DNA of 47,551 nucleotides from Bacillota bacterium (GTDB taxonomy: Bacteria > Bacillota > Clostridia > Oscillospirales > Acutalibacteraceae). A program made the position numbers and the translations under genes. Location: NCBI GenBank assembly GCA_023460155.1, contig JAEWRF010000116.1:1-47551 (forward strand). Reading direction: 5' to 3'. The notes beneath the pieces are model-generated. The model had not been told where the DNA came from and did not search any database. It saw only the letters and a program-made list of their open reading frames with translations. Every line of letters begins with the position of its first letter. Position 1 is the first letter of the stretch. Below, one piece after another: positions 32,440 to 40,269 of this stretch.

Positions 32440-33121
32440 ATCCCTGCGGGCGGATGTTCAGGGTGGAATACGGAACGGTAAAGACGATGATTCCCGAGGA
32501 ATAGGGGCCGATCTCGTACTGCTGGTAGTACACGGCAAGGCCCTCGGGGGTAAGGTAATAGCTTTCCGGATTGAAATATTTCACGATCAGTGTGCGGTAA
32601 TCCTCAAAATAGATATTGGCATTCTGCGCCATGTTTGCATCGGCCTGCTTCAGAATCTGTTCCAGCATCAGGCGCCGATAATCCGCCCCGGGCTGAAAAT
32701 ACGAGGAGAGGGGAAGCCGTTCCCCCGTCTGCAGGCTCCAGGTATCCGAAGCGCGAACCGTTTGGCCGTGCGCCCCGCCCGTATATTCGTACTGGTCGCG
32801 GTAGAAGCTCAAGAGGCAATCCTGATTGAACACCGTCTCATATTGAAGCACCGCCTCGTAGGCATGAAACGGAAAATTGTTAGCAAGCGCGTTCTTGTAA
32901 TCAAGAACCGCCCTCGGGTATAAGGTTTCCTCCCCGTGGCGGGAAAAATCCCACACCTGCGTACGGACGCGGCTGTTAATCGCCCGCTGCGCGCGGAGGC
33001 TGACCGGGTTGCGGGTCTGCGCCGCGGAAACGGAAAGCGTAAGAACCGCCGTGCCCATATAGGAAAATTCGCGTTTCTGCTCCCGCTGAGTTACCTCTGC
33101 CGAACAGTCTGAACGGTCCAT
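32438..33121 (-). CDS. DUF3298/RsiV-like domain protein
   Basis: The 227-residue protein shows the DUF4163-DUF3298 layout found in RsiV-type proteins: INSRVRTQVWDF, FPFHAYEAVLQYETVFNQDCLLSFYRDQYEYTGGAHGQTVRASDTW, LPLSSYF, then a C-terminal YFNPESYYLTPEGLAVYYQQYEIGPYSSGIIVFTVPY. In Bacillus RsiV this part is outside the cell and binds lysozyme. Here I see no signal peptide or membrane helix: the N-terminus from the ATG at 33121 is MDRSDCSAEVTQREQKREF. GAGGGGGG lies 6 nt upstream of that ATG. A longer reading to 33229 adds no membrane segment and passes through the upstream terminator. The role is unknown. Confidence 0.8.
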   Translation of the reverse strand: MDRSDCSAEVTQREQKREFSYMGTAVLTLSVSAAQTRNPVSLRAQRAINSRVRTQVWDFSRHGEETLYPRAVLDYKNALANNFPFHAYEAVLQYETVFNQDCLLSFYRDQYEYTGGAHGQTVRASDTWSLQTGERLPLSSYFQPGADYRRLMLEQILKQADANMAQNANIYFEDYRTLIVKYFNPESYYLTPEGLAVYYQQYEIGPYSSGIIVFTVPYSTLNIRPQG

Positions 33122-33206
33122 GAAAATCCCCCCTCGTTCCCATTGTATGCGCAGCTCTGCCGTGCTAACCGCAGTTTTTTGCACATTTCGAAACACGGCA
33201 GGGTCA

Positions 33207-33254
33207 AAAAAATCATGCGGTTCTCCCATAAGTGGAAGAACCGCATGATTTTTT
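33207..33254 (-). terminator. Terminator of the MYG1 operon
   Basis: Perfect 18-bp stem (AAAAAATCATGCGGTTCT with its complement), 12-nt loop and T-rich ends. It lies 27 bp past the MYG1 stop on the minus strand. Confidence 0.9.
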
Positions 33255-33280
33255 CGTCGATTCCGCAGAGCCGCCGCGTC

Positions 33281-34165
33281 TTATTCCCGATCGCTTTCCG
33301 TTTTTCCGCGCGCCCCGGCTGCCGCCCGCTGGGCGGCCCTGCAGGCCTCCACGGCGTCCTCCTGCGTCCCCGCTGTAATGAGGAAGCGTCCTTTATGGCA
33401 AAACCGAAGCGTTCCGATCCCGGAAATTCCGGGCAGCTCATTTTCCGGCTTGGCCGCCCATTCCTCCGGAAAATCGCATTTGGATTCCCGTTTGTTCTCC
33501 GCATCCGGCACCGTCTGGGCGCTGTACCCGCCCCGCTGGGACGGATAAACCACAAACTCCGCCTCCGAAGCCTCCAGAACCGGCCGCCATGGCGCATAGC
33601 GCGGAAGGATTACGATCCGGTCTCTGGATTCGGCAAGAGCCGCTTCCACCAGCCCTTTCGCCCGGTAATTTGCGGCGATGCGGGCTATTTTTTTGGTAAG
33701 CACCGTTTTTGCGAACTCCACCGCCTCCGCAAAGCAGTCGTCGGCAGGCTTTTCCGAATCCCAGTCCGGGTTGAACAGCGAAATCGCCCCGGCCAGCGGG
33801 TTTCCCCCTCCGGTGTTGTCGTCCTCGTCCAGGGACTGAATCAGATTTTCGTCAAAGCGGGCCACTTCCTCCGCAACGGCTTCCGGCGGACAGCTGTCCC
33901 GCAGGGCCTCTGCGCCGAATTCGCGCCAGAGCAGCCCGAACGCCGCGTAGGGCACGCCGTTTTCCCGCACCTCAGCGCCTTCCTGATGGTGGTCGAACCG
34001 GCCGCCTCCGATGTCGAAGACAAGGCCGTCAAAGTTTTCCGGCACCTGAAAAACCCTCTGAATCCGTATCTCGGGTTTCAGTATTTTTAAAAGCGCAGCA
34101 CCAAACACATCGTCCGCGTGAAATTTTCCGCCGTGCGTCACGGCGACAGTCCCAATCCCGGTCAT
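33281..34165 (-). CDS. MYG1 family protein (DHH-like metal-dependent hydrolase/exonuclease)
   Basis: The 294-residue protein has THGGKFHADDVFGAALL near the N-terminus, GLVFDIGGGRFDHHQEGAEVRENG (a DHH-type metal site), DWDSEKPADDCFAEAVEFA and the C-terminal GIGTLRFCHKGRFLITAGTQEDAVEACR. All are typical of MYG1/UPF0160. Eukaryotic MYG1 is a 3'-5' RNA exonuclease; the bacterial function is not established. The ATG at 34165 overlaps the stop of the acetyltransferase gene (ATGA) and has GGGAG 7 nt upstream. A tail of about 20 Ala/Arg-rich residues ends the protein. It belongs to a minus-strand operon with the acetyltransferase and TIGR04076 genes. Confidence 0.9.
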   Translation of the reverse strand: MTGIGTVAVTHGGKFHADDVFGAALLKILKPEIRIQRVFQVPENFDGLVFDIGGGRFDHHQEGAEVRENGVPYAAFGLLWREFGAEALRDSCPPEAVAEEVARFDENLIQSLDEDDNTGGGNPLAGAISLFNPDWDSEKPADDCFAEAVEFAKTVLTKKIARIAANYRAKGLVEAALAESRDRIVILPRYAPWRPVLEASEAEFVVYPSQRGGYSAQTVPDAENKRESKCDFPEEWAAKPENELPGISGIGTLRFCHKGRFLITAGTQEDAVEACRAAQRAAAGARGKTESDRE

Positions 34166-34653
34166 TCCGTTTCTCCCTTTATTTCCGATTCGGCCGCTTC
34201 TGTGCAAAGCGTCTTTTCAAAGCATACACTGTTCGGCATGGATTTATACGGTCCATAATTTTCGATCCGCCTGTAACCGCTTTTTTCATACAGATGGATT
34301 GCTTCGGGCTGGCGCAGTCCCGTTTCCAGCACCGCGCGGTCAAAGCCCCGCTCTTCCGCCCAGCCTTCCAGATCCTTCAAGATTTTCCCGGCGATTCCGC
34401 GGTTCCGGTATGCCGGATCGACAAAAATCCGCTTGACCTCCACGGTGTCGCCGTCCTGTTGCTTCAGGCAGCCGCAGCCGGCCGGGGTTCCGTCTTCCCG
34501 CGCTACCAAAGCCGTCAGCATTCCGTCCAGTTTGTTATACGCGCTGTAAACGTTCTGCAGATCTCCTTCCCTGCGCCTTAAGTCCGCGTCCAGCTTCCGG
34601 ATCAGTTCCGCCAAAGCCTCATCTTCCGTTGTGCAGTGTAAAAATGTCAGCAT
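34162..34653 (-). CDS. GNAT-family N-acetyltransferase
   Basis: The 163-residue protein carries DTVEVKRIFVDPAYRNRGIAGKILKDLEGWA (motif A: R-N-R-G-I-A acetyl-CoA loop), RAVLETGLRQPEAIHLYEKSGYRRIENYGPY (motif B, with the Tyr acid) and a C-terminal MPNSVCFEKTL. This pattern is common in PhnO/YjgM-like acetyltransferases that modify small amines; no substrate can be named. It starts 3 bp after the TIGR04076 gene and overlaps MYG1 by 4 bp, so the three are likely co-translated. Confidence 0.88.
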   Translation of the reverse strand: MLTFLHCTTEDEALAELIRKLDADLRRREGDLQNVYSAYNKLDGMLTALVAREDGTPAGCGCLKQQDGDTVEVKRIFVDPAYRNRGIAGKILKDLEGWAEERGFDRAVLETGLRQPEAIHLYEKSGYRRIENYGPYKSMPNSVCFEKTLCTEAAESEIKGETE

Positions 34654-34656
34654 TCT

Positions 34657-34935
34657 CTATTTCTCCTTTTCCGCATTGATGTTGAAATCCTCCGTCAGCT
34701 CACCGTGCAGCGCAACCCTTCCGCCGTCCGGGCATTTTATGTCGAAGGCTCTCGCCTTCCCGCTGCCGTAATCCAGAATGCCGCCGCTTTGCAGCACAAA
34801 CACATAGGGGTACGCCGCATTCCACAGTTCATGGCAGAGCGGCGGGCACAGGTTCTCCACAACAAATTCGTCGCCGGTTTTGCAGGTACCGCACCGGCAT
34901 TCGCTTTTCAGAATAGTCAGCTTCACTTTCGGCAT
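34657..34935 (-). CDS. TIGR04076 family protein
   Basis: The 92-residue protein reads KVKLTILKSECRCGTCKTGDEFVVEN, then LCPPLCHELWNAAYPYVFVLQSGG and FDIKCPDGGRVALHGELTED. This matches the small Cys-containing TIGR04076 family, and the CxCGxC cluster plus later Cys may bind metal (inference). The function is unknown. The ATG at 34935 has GGAG 8 nt upstream, located at the end of the frameshifted regulator gene. It is probably the first intact gene of the TIGR04076-acetyltransferase-MYG1 run. Confidence 0.8.
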   Translation of the reverse strand: MPKVKLTILKSECRCGTCKTGDEFVVENLCPPLCHELWNAAYPYVFVLQSGGILDYGSGKARAFDIKCPDGGRVALHGELTEDFNINAEKEK

Positions 34936-34947
34936 GCCGAATTCTCC

Positions 34948-35135
34948 TCACAGGTCAATTTCACGGAAAATGTGCAGCAGATCCTTCTGGCTTTTCAGGC
35001 CAAGCTTTTTCAGGATGCTGGTCTTCTGGTTGGAAATGGTTTTTTGAGAGGACTGCAGATGCAGGTCCGAACCCAGCATCATCGCAAGAATCGACCGCTC
35101 CGCCGGGGAAAGCTCCGCGAGGATCAGCGAATTGA
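34948..35135 (-). pseudogene. Detached LuxR/GerE-type HTH of the response regulator (other side of a one-base frameshift)
   Basis: In the -1 frame relative to the receiver, the sequence reads DGERAHSAEHLINSL, ILAELSPAERSILAMMLG, then KTISNQKTSILKKLGLKSQ and KDLLHIFREIDL before TGA at 34948. This is a complete LuxR-type DNA-binding domain. It has no start codon or ribosome site of its own, and joins the receiver if one base is restored near 35150-35170. From receiver start to this stop is 587 nt, one short of 196 codons. I read this as a single-base deletion or a base-call error; the junction has no slippery heptamer. Confidence 0.75.
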
Positions 35136-35534
35136 TCAGATGCTCCGCGGAGTGTGCCCGTTCGCCGTCTTGCGGATGGTCTCCGCCAAAAAGCTGAACT
35201 GACTTTTAAAAACATAGCCGGAGGCAAACGCGCGTCTGCAGGCGTCCGTGATAATGCGCGGGTTCTCAAACGCCGTCAGCAGAATCACCTTCGTCTCCGT
35301 TTCGACGCGGATCTCCCGCGCCGCGTCCACCCCGTCAAGCTGGGTCGGTGAAAGATTCAGGTCCATCAGTACGATATCCGGGAGCAGCCGCTTCGCTTCG
35401 GCGACCGCCTCTTCCCGACCGGCACAGCAGCCGACCACCTCCATGTCGGCCTGCCGGCCGATCATCTCAAGGATCAGCGTGGTAAAATCGGGATCGTCTT
35501 CCACAGTCAGGATGCGGATTTTATCACAAATCAT
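35136..35534 (-). CDS. Response regulator receiver domain (NarL-type gene truncated by frameshift)
   Basis: The 132-residue frame contains an intact receiver: acidic pocket ILTVEDDPDF, phospho-acceptor Asp in VLMDLNLSPTQLDG, Thr in VILLTAFENP and Lys in YVFKSQFSF. It then stops at TGA (35136-35138) after IRKTANGHTPRSI, just where the linker to a LuxR-type HTH should continue. The HTH is present in another frame immediately downstream. The start overlaps the histidine kinase stop by 11 bp, which marks them as a cognate pair. If the frameshift is real, the kinase has a receiver without DNA-binding output. Confidence 0.8.
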   Translation of the reverse strand: MICDKIRILTVEDDPDFTTLILEMIGRQADMEVVGCCAGREEAVAEAKRLLPDIVLMDLNLSPTQLDGVDAAREIRVETETKVILLTAFENPRIITDACRRAFASGYVFKSQFSFLAETIRKTANGHTPRSI

Positions 35535-36972
35535 ACTTTTTCTCCATCAATCGACCGGAAATATGTGCCTTCTCCGGAAAACGCAGAGTAAAGGTCGAAC
35601 CCTTTCCGGGCACGCTGTGCGCCTCGATTGTACCGCCGTGCCTGCGCATGACGTTTCTGCAGTAATAAAGTCCCATGCCGAAATGGCGGCCCGGCTCCTT
35701 GGTGGTCCGGTACGGTTCGAACAGCCCCGGAAGAACTTCCTCCGGAATGCCGCAGCCGGTATCGGAAACGGAAATTGTTCGGTTCCATCCCTGTTCCTGA
35801 AAGGCAACCGTCACCGTTCCCTCTCCCCGAATGGCTTCCGCCGCGTTGGAAACAAGGTTTTCCAGCACGGCCTCCACATGTCCCCGGTCGCAGAGCAGCA
35901 CCGGGGAACCGTCGCAGAGAACCCGGAACGTCACCTGCGGAAATTCCGCGCGGAAATCCTCCGCGCAGCTTTCAAGCATCTCACGCACCGGACACGGTTC
36001 CCGCAAAACGGCAATATTCTCCGAGTAGCGCTGTGATTTTTTCACGAACTCCCGCAGATGGCCGGTCGAACGGAGGATGATTCCCACCATCTGCTCCGCG
36101 TTTTCGCCTCCTCGGGAAATGTTCTCCGCGCACCATTCAATTTTAGCGACCTCGTTCTTCACAAAATGGTTGGTGAATTGGGCCCCGCGGTTCAAAACGC
36201 GGCACTCCGAGTCCCAGTCGTATGTTTCCCGGTGCAGGTGGAAACCCATGATGCCGCCGTGGAAGATGCCGTACACAAAAAAGACCAGTAGACCGGCGAT
36301 TACCACCAGGTTTCCCTGCCAGACTTTAAAAAGCGATTTCATCCCAAGGCTGTGAAACACAAAAGCGGTGATGAGCCAGTACCAGGTCGGCAGGAGAAAC
36401 AGAACGGCGACCTGCAGCTTCTGCCGGAAAACCGGCTGCTTCCGCTCGGAAACCAGCGTTTTCAGAATCAGCACGGTGAAAGCAACCCCATAAAGGAGAT
36501 TGTACGCGGAAACAAGAAGGTAATAGGTGTGATCAAACAGCTGGTAATGCCGCGTTTGTGCATAGGGATAAAAGCATCCGAACAGCAGGCATGGCACCAG
36601 CATCAGCGGGCGGATCCAGCGGAAAAGCACCGGATGCTTCCGGTCCGTACGGCTGAAATACAGCCCGAAGACAAACTGCGCGGGGAACGCAAAGTAATAA
36701 AGGGCTGCGGTCATCACCGAATAGACCTGCGTTGCGAACGCCTCCGACACAAGGCCCGGATACATGCGGTTCAGCTCGGGAGCCAGTGAAAAATAAAGGT
36801 ATTCCTTCAATACCCCGAGACTGTAAATCATTCCGCCGATAAAACACCAGCGATTCATCCGGTTCCCCGGATTCCCAAGATAAATGAGGAAAAAAAGGAG
36901 CCACAGCAGCAGGGTAAAAACAAGCAGATATTCTCCCGGCAGCCCCGGCGACGTTCCGATCAGCAAGGCCAC
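35524..36972 (-). CDS. Membrane sensor histidine kinase
   Basis: The roughly 482-residue protein has about seven N-terminal membrane helices (GEYLLVFTLLLWLLFFLIYLG to GNLVVIAGLLVFFVYGIFHGG). A phospho-acceptor-type segment GAQFTNHFVKNEVAKIEWC (His in NHFVKNE) and an HATPase follow: N box VLENLVSNAAEAI, G1 VSDTGCGIPEEVLPGLF, F box FEPYRTTKEPG, G2 GMGLYYCRNVMRRHGG. The H region is not the classical HisKA but resembles the NHxxKNE type seen in Clostridia. I place the start at the GTG at 36972, with AGGAGG 4 nt upstream; a TTG at 36966 is equally possible. It pairs with the frameshifted regulator. The signal is unknown. Confidence 0.85.
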   Translation of the reverse strand: MALLIGTSPGLPGEYLLVFTLLLWLLFFLIYLGNPGNRMNRWCFIGGMIYSLGVLKEYLYFSLAPELNRMYPGLVSEAFATQVYSVMTAALYYFAFPAQFVFGLYFSRTDRKHPVLFRWIRPLMLVPCLLFGCFYPYAQTRHYQLFDHTYYLLVSAYNLLYGVAFTVLILKTLVSERKQPVFRQKLQVAVLFLLPTWYWLITAFVFHSLGMKSLFKVWQGNLVVIAGLLVFFVYGIFHGGIMGFHLHRETYDWDSECRVLNRGAQFTNHFVKNEVAKIEWCAENISRGGENAEQMVGIILRSTGHLREFVKKSQRYSENIAVLREPCPVREMLESCAEDFRAEFPQVTFRVLCDGSPVLLCDRGHVEAVLENLVSNAAEAIRGEGTVTVAFQEQGWNRTISVSDTGCGIPEEVLPGLFEPYRTTKEPGRHFGMGLYYCRNVMRRHGGTIEAHSVPGKGSTFTLRFPEKAHISGRLMEKKYDL

Positions 36973-37127
36973 ATTCCCTCCTCTGAAATCCGCTTTCCGC
37001 CCCGTTTTCTTCCGATCCGGCGGAATTCCTAAAATTCTTAGGAACACAGGGATTCCCCTCTGTGCTAAGATAAATTAACATGCATATTAAGGTTTAAAAA
37101 ACAGGCAAAAATTAGCGGCAATCTGCA

Positions 37128-37201
37128 CTGATCTGATTCTATCATATTTCGGCTGAAATCGAATACCGCCGTGTTAAAATTCTTTTATTTTTTTTTAATA
37201 T
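37128..37201 (+). promoter_or_regulatory. Candidate promoter region of the kinase-FHA operon
   Basis: TTAAAA (37174-37179), 16 nt, TAATAT (37196-37201), embedded in a run of T residues. It is the best plus-strand candidate in the 300-bp gap 36973-37276, but weak. The gap also holds CACAGGG/CCCTCTGTG and CCTAA/TTAGG inverted repeats (37027-37065) that would lie in the leader of the histidine kinase gene on the minus strand. Confidence 0.3.
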
Positions 37202-37276
37202 CACCGCGATGCAGCAGAAAAGGCTGCAGCAACAAGCGCAAATTCAAGTAAGCTCTAGTGGAGGGGGAAACACACG

Positions 37277-39658
37277 ATGAATCCGGACCATTTTTGCATG
37301 GGCTGCATGACCGAGAGGGAAAACCCCGAGGGACCCTGCCCGCACTGCGGCTTCGATGAGCAGGCAAGCCCGCCCGCCCCGCATCAGCTGCCGCCCCGAA
37401 CAATCCTGAACGGGAAATACCTCGTCGGCAGGATTTTGGGCGAAGGCGGCTTCGGCATCACTTACCTCGGCTGGGACCTCAACCTTGACCTGAAGATTGC
37501 CATCAAGGAATACTATCCGGCAGGCTTTGTCACACGGGAAATCACCGGCACCAATTCGATTACGCCGTTTACCGGCGACAGCCTCGAATTTTTCACGCGC
37601 GGACGCGACAAATTTATCAACGAGGCGAAAACGCTCGCCAAATTCTACACGCTGCCCGGCATTGTGAGCGTTAAGGATTTCTTCCTTGAAAATGGGACCG
37701 CCTACATAGTGATGGAGTATCTTGACGGCATCACGCTCAAGCAGCATCTTGCCCAAAAGGGCGGGAAGCTGCCCGCCGCGGAGGTATTCGCCCTGATGGA
37801 ACCCCTGGTCAAATCTCTGACCGAGGTTCACCGTGCCGGGTTGATCCACAGGGACATCAGCCCGGACAACATCATGCTGACGAAGGACGGCAGTGTGAAG
37901 CTGCTCGATTTCGGAGCCGCGCGTGAAATTTCCGCCTCCGGCGAAAAGAGCAACACGGTGAATATCAAAACCGGCTACGCGCCGGAAGAGCAGTACCGTA
38001 CCCACGGCGTACAGGGACCCTGGACAGACATTTACGCGCTGAGCGCCACAATTTATAAATGTATCACGGGCGTCACCCCGGACGAATCGCTCGAACGCCT
38101 CCGGGAAGACCGGCTCGTCCCGCCCTCCGCGCTCGGCATAGCGCTGTCCCCCGGTCAGGAAGCCGCCCTGATGAAAGGGCTTGCCGTACTCCAGAAAAAC
38201 CGTTTTCAGGATCTGGAGGAATTTTCCGCCGCTCTTCACTCCGCTGCGCCCGTTTCCTATGCGCCGCATCCGACACCGACGGATAAAACCGTCCCGCTGT
38301 ATCCCTCGCCGGAGCGTTCCGCCTCCACCGGAACCGCCGGCACCTCGGAAATTCCCGCAAGCACGGGCTTCACTTACGGAGGCGGCACCGCCGAAGCCAC
38401 TGCACAGCAGTCGAAAAAGCATCGCAGAGTGATTCTTCTCGCGGCACTCGGTGCGATTGTGGTTCTTTTCATTATTGTATCCGCTCTGGCCGCCCCAGCC
38501 GCGCAAAGTTCGCTTCCGGCCGACGCCGAAAGCAGCTCCTCCGACTCCGGCATCATCAGTTCCGCCCCCGAGGCTTCCCATACGGTGGGAACCGCTCCGG
38601 CGGCTGGCAAGTTTCAGAACGGAGCTTATCAGGACGGCAGCATCCGGTTCAGCTTCCCGAAAGATTGGGTTCCCTCCGTCGGTAAAAACGGCAGTCCCTC
38701 CGTCACGGGGCTGAAGGACGGCGTAAAATATCAGCTTACCGTGCTGGATGAATCCGCGGACACGGGCGAGGATATATTTGCTGATATGCTCGGCAAAATA
38801 CCGGTCGTATCAACAACGAAAGCACCGAGCTCCATTAATAATGAAAAAGTCGGGAACTTTTCCGCTGCGGTTATTACCTGCCTCTACAAAGGCGATGACG
38901 GAAGCTCAAATTCCATTACAATGTATGGTATTACGGACGGCAAAACCCGGATTATAATCGATACCCGCTGCTTCGGTCTTGACGACAATATGGATCCCGA
39001 TGCGAGGTACAGCGACGACGTCTACAAGGATATTATCAACACGCTGGAGTTTGTCGGGTCGGGTGAAAATTCGTCGGAGGCCGTGTCATCCGATGCTTCC
39101 GCCTCCTCGGGAGATTCCGTCGTTCCCGATTCCTCGGAAGCAGAGCCGGATTCCTCGGAAGCGGAACCGGATTCGTCGGCACCTTCTTCCAAACCGAGAA
39201 GCAGCGATCTTGATATGTACCTCCCCAGCATTCAGGCGCGATATCAAAGCGGGCAAATTAAGGAGGTCGCCGCAAATAAAACCGTAACCACGGAAAATCA
39301 TTTTTCCTACACCGTGAAAAGCGGCACGATGGTTTCCGGGAAGGGAACCTCACAGGACTACCTCAAAGTAACCATTGATCTCGGCGTTGCGCCGGATCAG
39401 GATACCGCAATGTCAATGGGCGATTGCGACTTTGTGCTGCTTGCAAGGAACAGCAGCACGGACAAATCTCAGATCTGTACAGCGGATTATTTAATGGAAG
39501 GCGGGAAAAAGGTATCATTTCCCTTCCTTGTCGGGCAAACAGAGACAATGGACCTGATGTTTCCGATCCCCAAAGGAACCCATCAAGCCAATTTTGTGTG
39601 CACTAACTTTTTGTATGATAAAGCGGCAGGGCCTCTTTACGTTACCTACTCAAATTGA
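37277..39658 (+). CDS. Zinc-ribbon Ser/Thr protein kinase with membrane helix and external domain
   Basis: The 793-residue protein opens with a four-Cys zinc ribbon (C7xxC10, C21xxC24). The kinase domain (about 48-320) has the glycine loop GEGGFG, Lys77 in IAIKEYY, catalytic loop HRDISPDN (191-198) and DFG (211-213), with GYAPEEQYRTHG after the activation loop. A Pro/Ser/Thr-rich linker leads to one membrane helix (384-406). The external part follows: a Ser-rich stalk, a domain of about 140 residues, a DSSEAEP repeat linker, and a C-terminal Ig-like domain (YLPSIQARYQSGQIKEV to the end). It phosphorylates Ser/Thr inside the cell in response to an external state (inference). GGAGGGGG lies before the ATG. 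First gene of the island. Confidence 0.93.
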   Translation: MNPDHFCMGCMTERENPEGPCPHCGFDEQASPPAPHQLPPRTILNGKYLVGRILGEGGFGITYLGWDLNLDLKIAIKEYYPAGFVTREITGTNSITPFTGDSLEFFTRGRDKFINEAKTLAKFYTLPGIVSVKDFFLENGTAYIVMEYLDGITLKQHLAQKGGKLPAAEVFALMEPLVKSLTEVHRAGLIHRDISPDNIMLTKDGSVKLLDFGAAREISASGEKSNTVNIKTGYAPEEQYRTHGVQGPWTDIYALSATIYKCITGVTPDESLERLREDRLVPPSALGIALSPGQEAALMKGLAVLQKNRFQDLEEFSAALHSAAPVSYAPHPTPTDKTVPLYPSPERSASTGTAGTSEIPASTGFTYGGGTAEATAQQSKKHRRVILLAALGAIVVLFIIVSALAAPAAQSSLPADAESSSSDSGIISSAPEASHTVGTAPAAGKFQNGAYQDGSIRFSFPKDWVPSVGKNGSPSVTGLKDGVKYQLTVLDESADTGEDIFADMLGKIPVVSTTKAPSSINNEKVGNFSAAVITCLYKGDDGSSNSITMYGITDGKTRIIIDTRCFGLDDNMDPDARYSDDVYKDIINTLEFVGSGENSSEAVSSDASASSGDSVVPDSSEAEPDSSEAEPDSSAPSSKPRSSDLDMYLPSIQARYQSGQIKEVAANKTVTTENHFSYTVKSGTMVSGKGTSQDYLKVTIDLGVAPDQDTAMSMGDCDFVLLARNSSTDKSQICTADYLMEGGKKVSFPFLVGQTETMDLMFPIPKGTHQANFVCTNFLYDKAAGPLYVTYSN
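39128..39169 (+). repeat. Two tandem 21-bp units encoding DSSEAEP
   Basis: Two near-identical 21-bp copies (39128-39148 and 39149-39169), plus a partial third, encode an acidic Ser-rich spacer between two external domains of the first kinase. Copy number may vary among strains. Confidence 0.7.
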
Positions 39659-39693
39659 TTGAGTTAAAATAATAAAATCAGGAGGATTTACCG

Positions 39694-40269
39694 ATGGAAA
39701 TGAAACGATGCCCGAACGGACATTTCTACGACCAGTCCAAATACCCGGAATGCCCCTACTGCAGCGGAGCTTCCGCCAACGCCAACGTAACGGTTCCCCT
39801 GAACACCGGCGTCGGCCCGACCATGCCGGTTTCGCCGAGTGCAGGCGCTACGGTTCCGCTCTCCGGTAACGCGGCAGGAACTCCCGCCGACACCGAGCGC
39901 ACGGTCGCGCTGATCCGCCACAGGATCGGCATCGACCCGGTGGTGGGCTGGCTTATCTGCGTAGACGGGCCGGAAAAAGGACGCGATTACCGGATTCATT
40001 CCGACAACAATTTTATCGGCCGCGGCGAAAAAATGGATATCTGCATCCACGGCGACGACACCATTTCGCGGGAAAACCATGCGGTCGTCAGCTATGACAT
40101 GCGGGATAAAATTTTCTACTTTTCTCCGGGTGACGGCCGCAGCATCGTCCGGCTGAATGACAAGGCGCTGTTCATGACCAGCGAAATTCACGCCTATGAC
40201 CGGATCGAAGTGGGCAACACCAAGCTGTTGTTTCTGCCCTTGTGCGGGAAGGAGTTCGATTGGGAGTGA
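39694..40269 (+). CDS. Cytoplasmic zinc-ribbon FHA domain protein
   Basis: The 191-residue protein has an N-terminal metal-binding segment MKRCPNGHFYDQSKYPECPYC and a Pro/Thr-rich linker with repeated ATVPL/VTVPL units (possible phospho-Thr sites). The C-terminal FHA domain (about 85-185) has NFIGRGEKMD and DDTISRENHAVVSYD, the Gly-Arg and Ser-x-x-His that hold phosphothreonine. No membrane segment is seen. It probably works as an adaptor recognising the phosphorylated kinase or another partner. AGGAGG lies 8 nt upstream. It overlaps the next gene by 10 bp. Confidence 0.9.
   Translation: MEMKRCPNGHFYDQSKYPECPYCSGASANANVTVPLNTGVGPTMPVSPSAGATVPLSGNAAGTPADTERTVALIRHRIGIDPVVGWLICVDGPEKGRDYRIHSDNNFIGRGEKMDICIHGDDTISRENHAVVSYDMRDKIFYFSPGDGRSIVRLNDKALFMTSEIHAYDRIEVGNTKLLFLPLCGKEFDWE

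Noticed and set aside
33122..33229. Longer DUF3298 protein starting at 33229
   Set aside because: It would start within the stem of the MYG1 terminator and adds no signal sequence, and the ATG at 33121 has a strong ribosome site.
35130..35180. Programmed -1 frameshifting in the response regulator
   Set aside because: No X-XXY-YYZ heptamer, no nearby stimulating stem that I can see and no internal ribosome-like site; a point deletion or sequencing error is simpler.
37244..38581. 445-codon minus-strand frame opposite the first kinase
   Set aside because: Antisense to intact kinase motifs; Gly/Arg-rich shadow with no domain.
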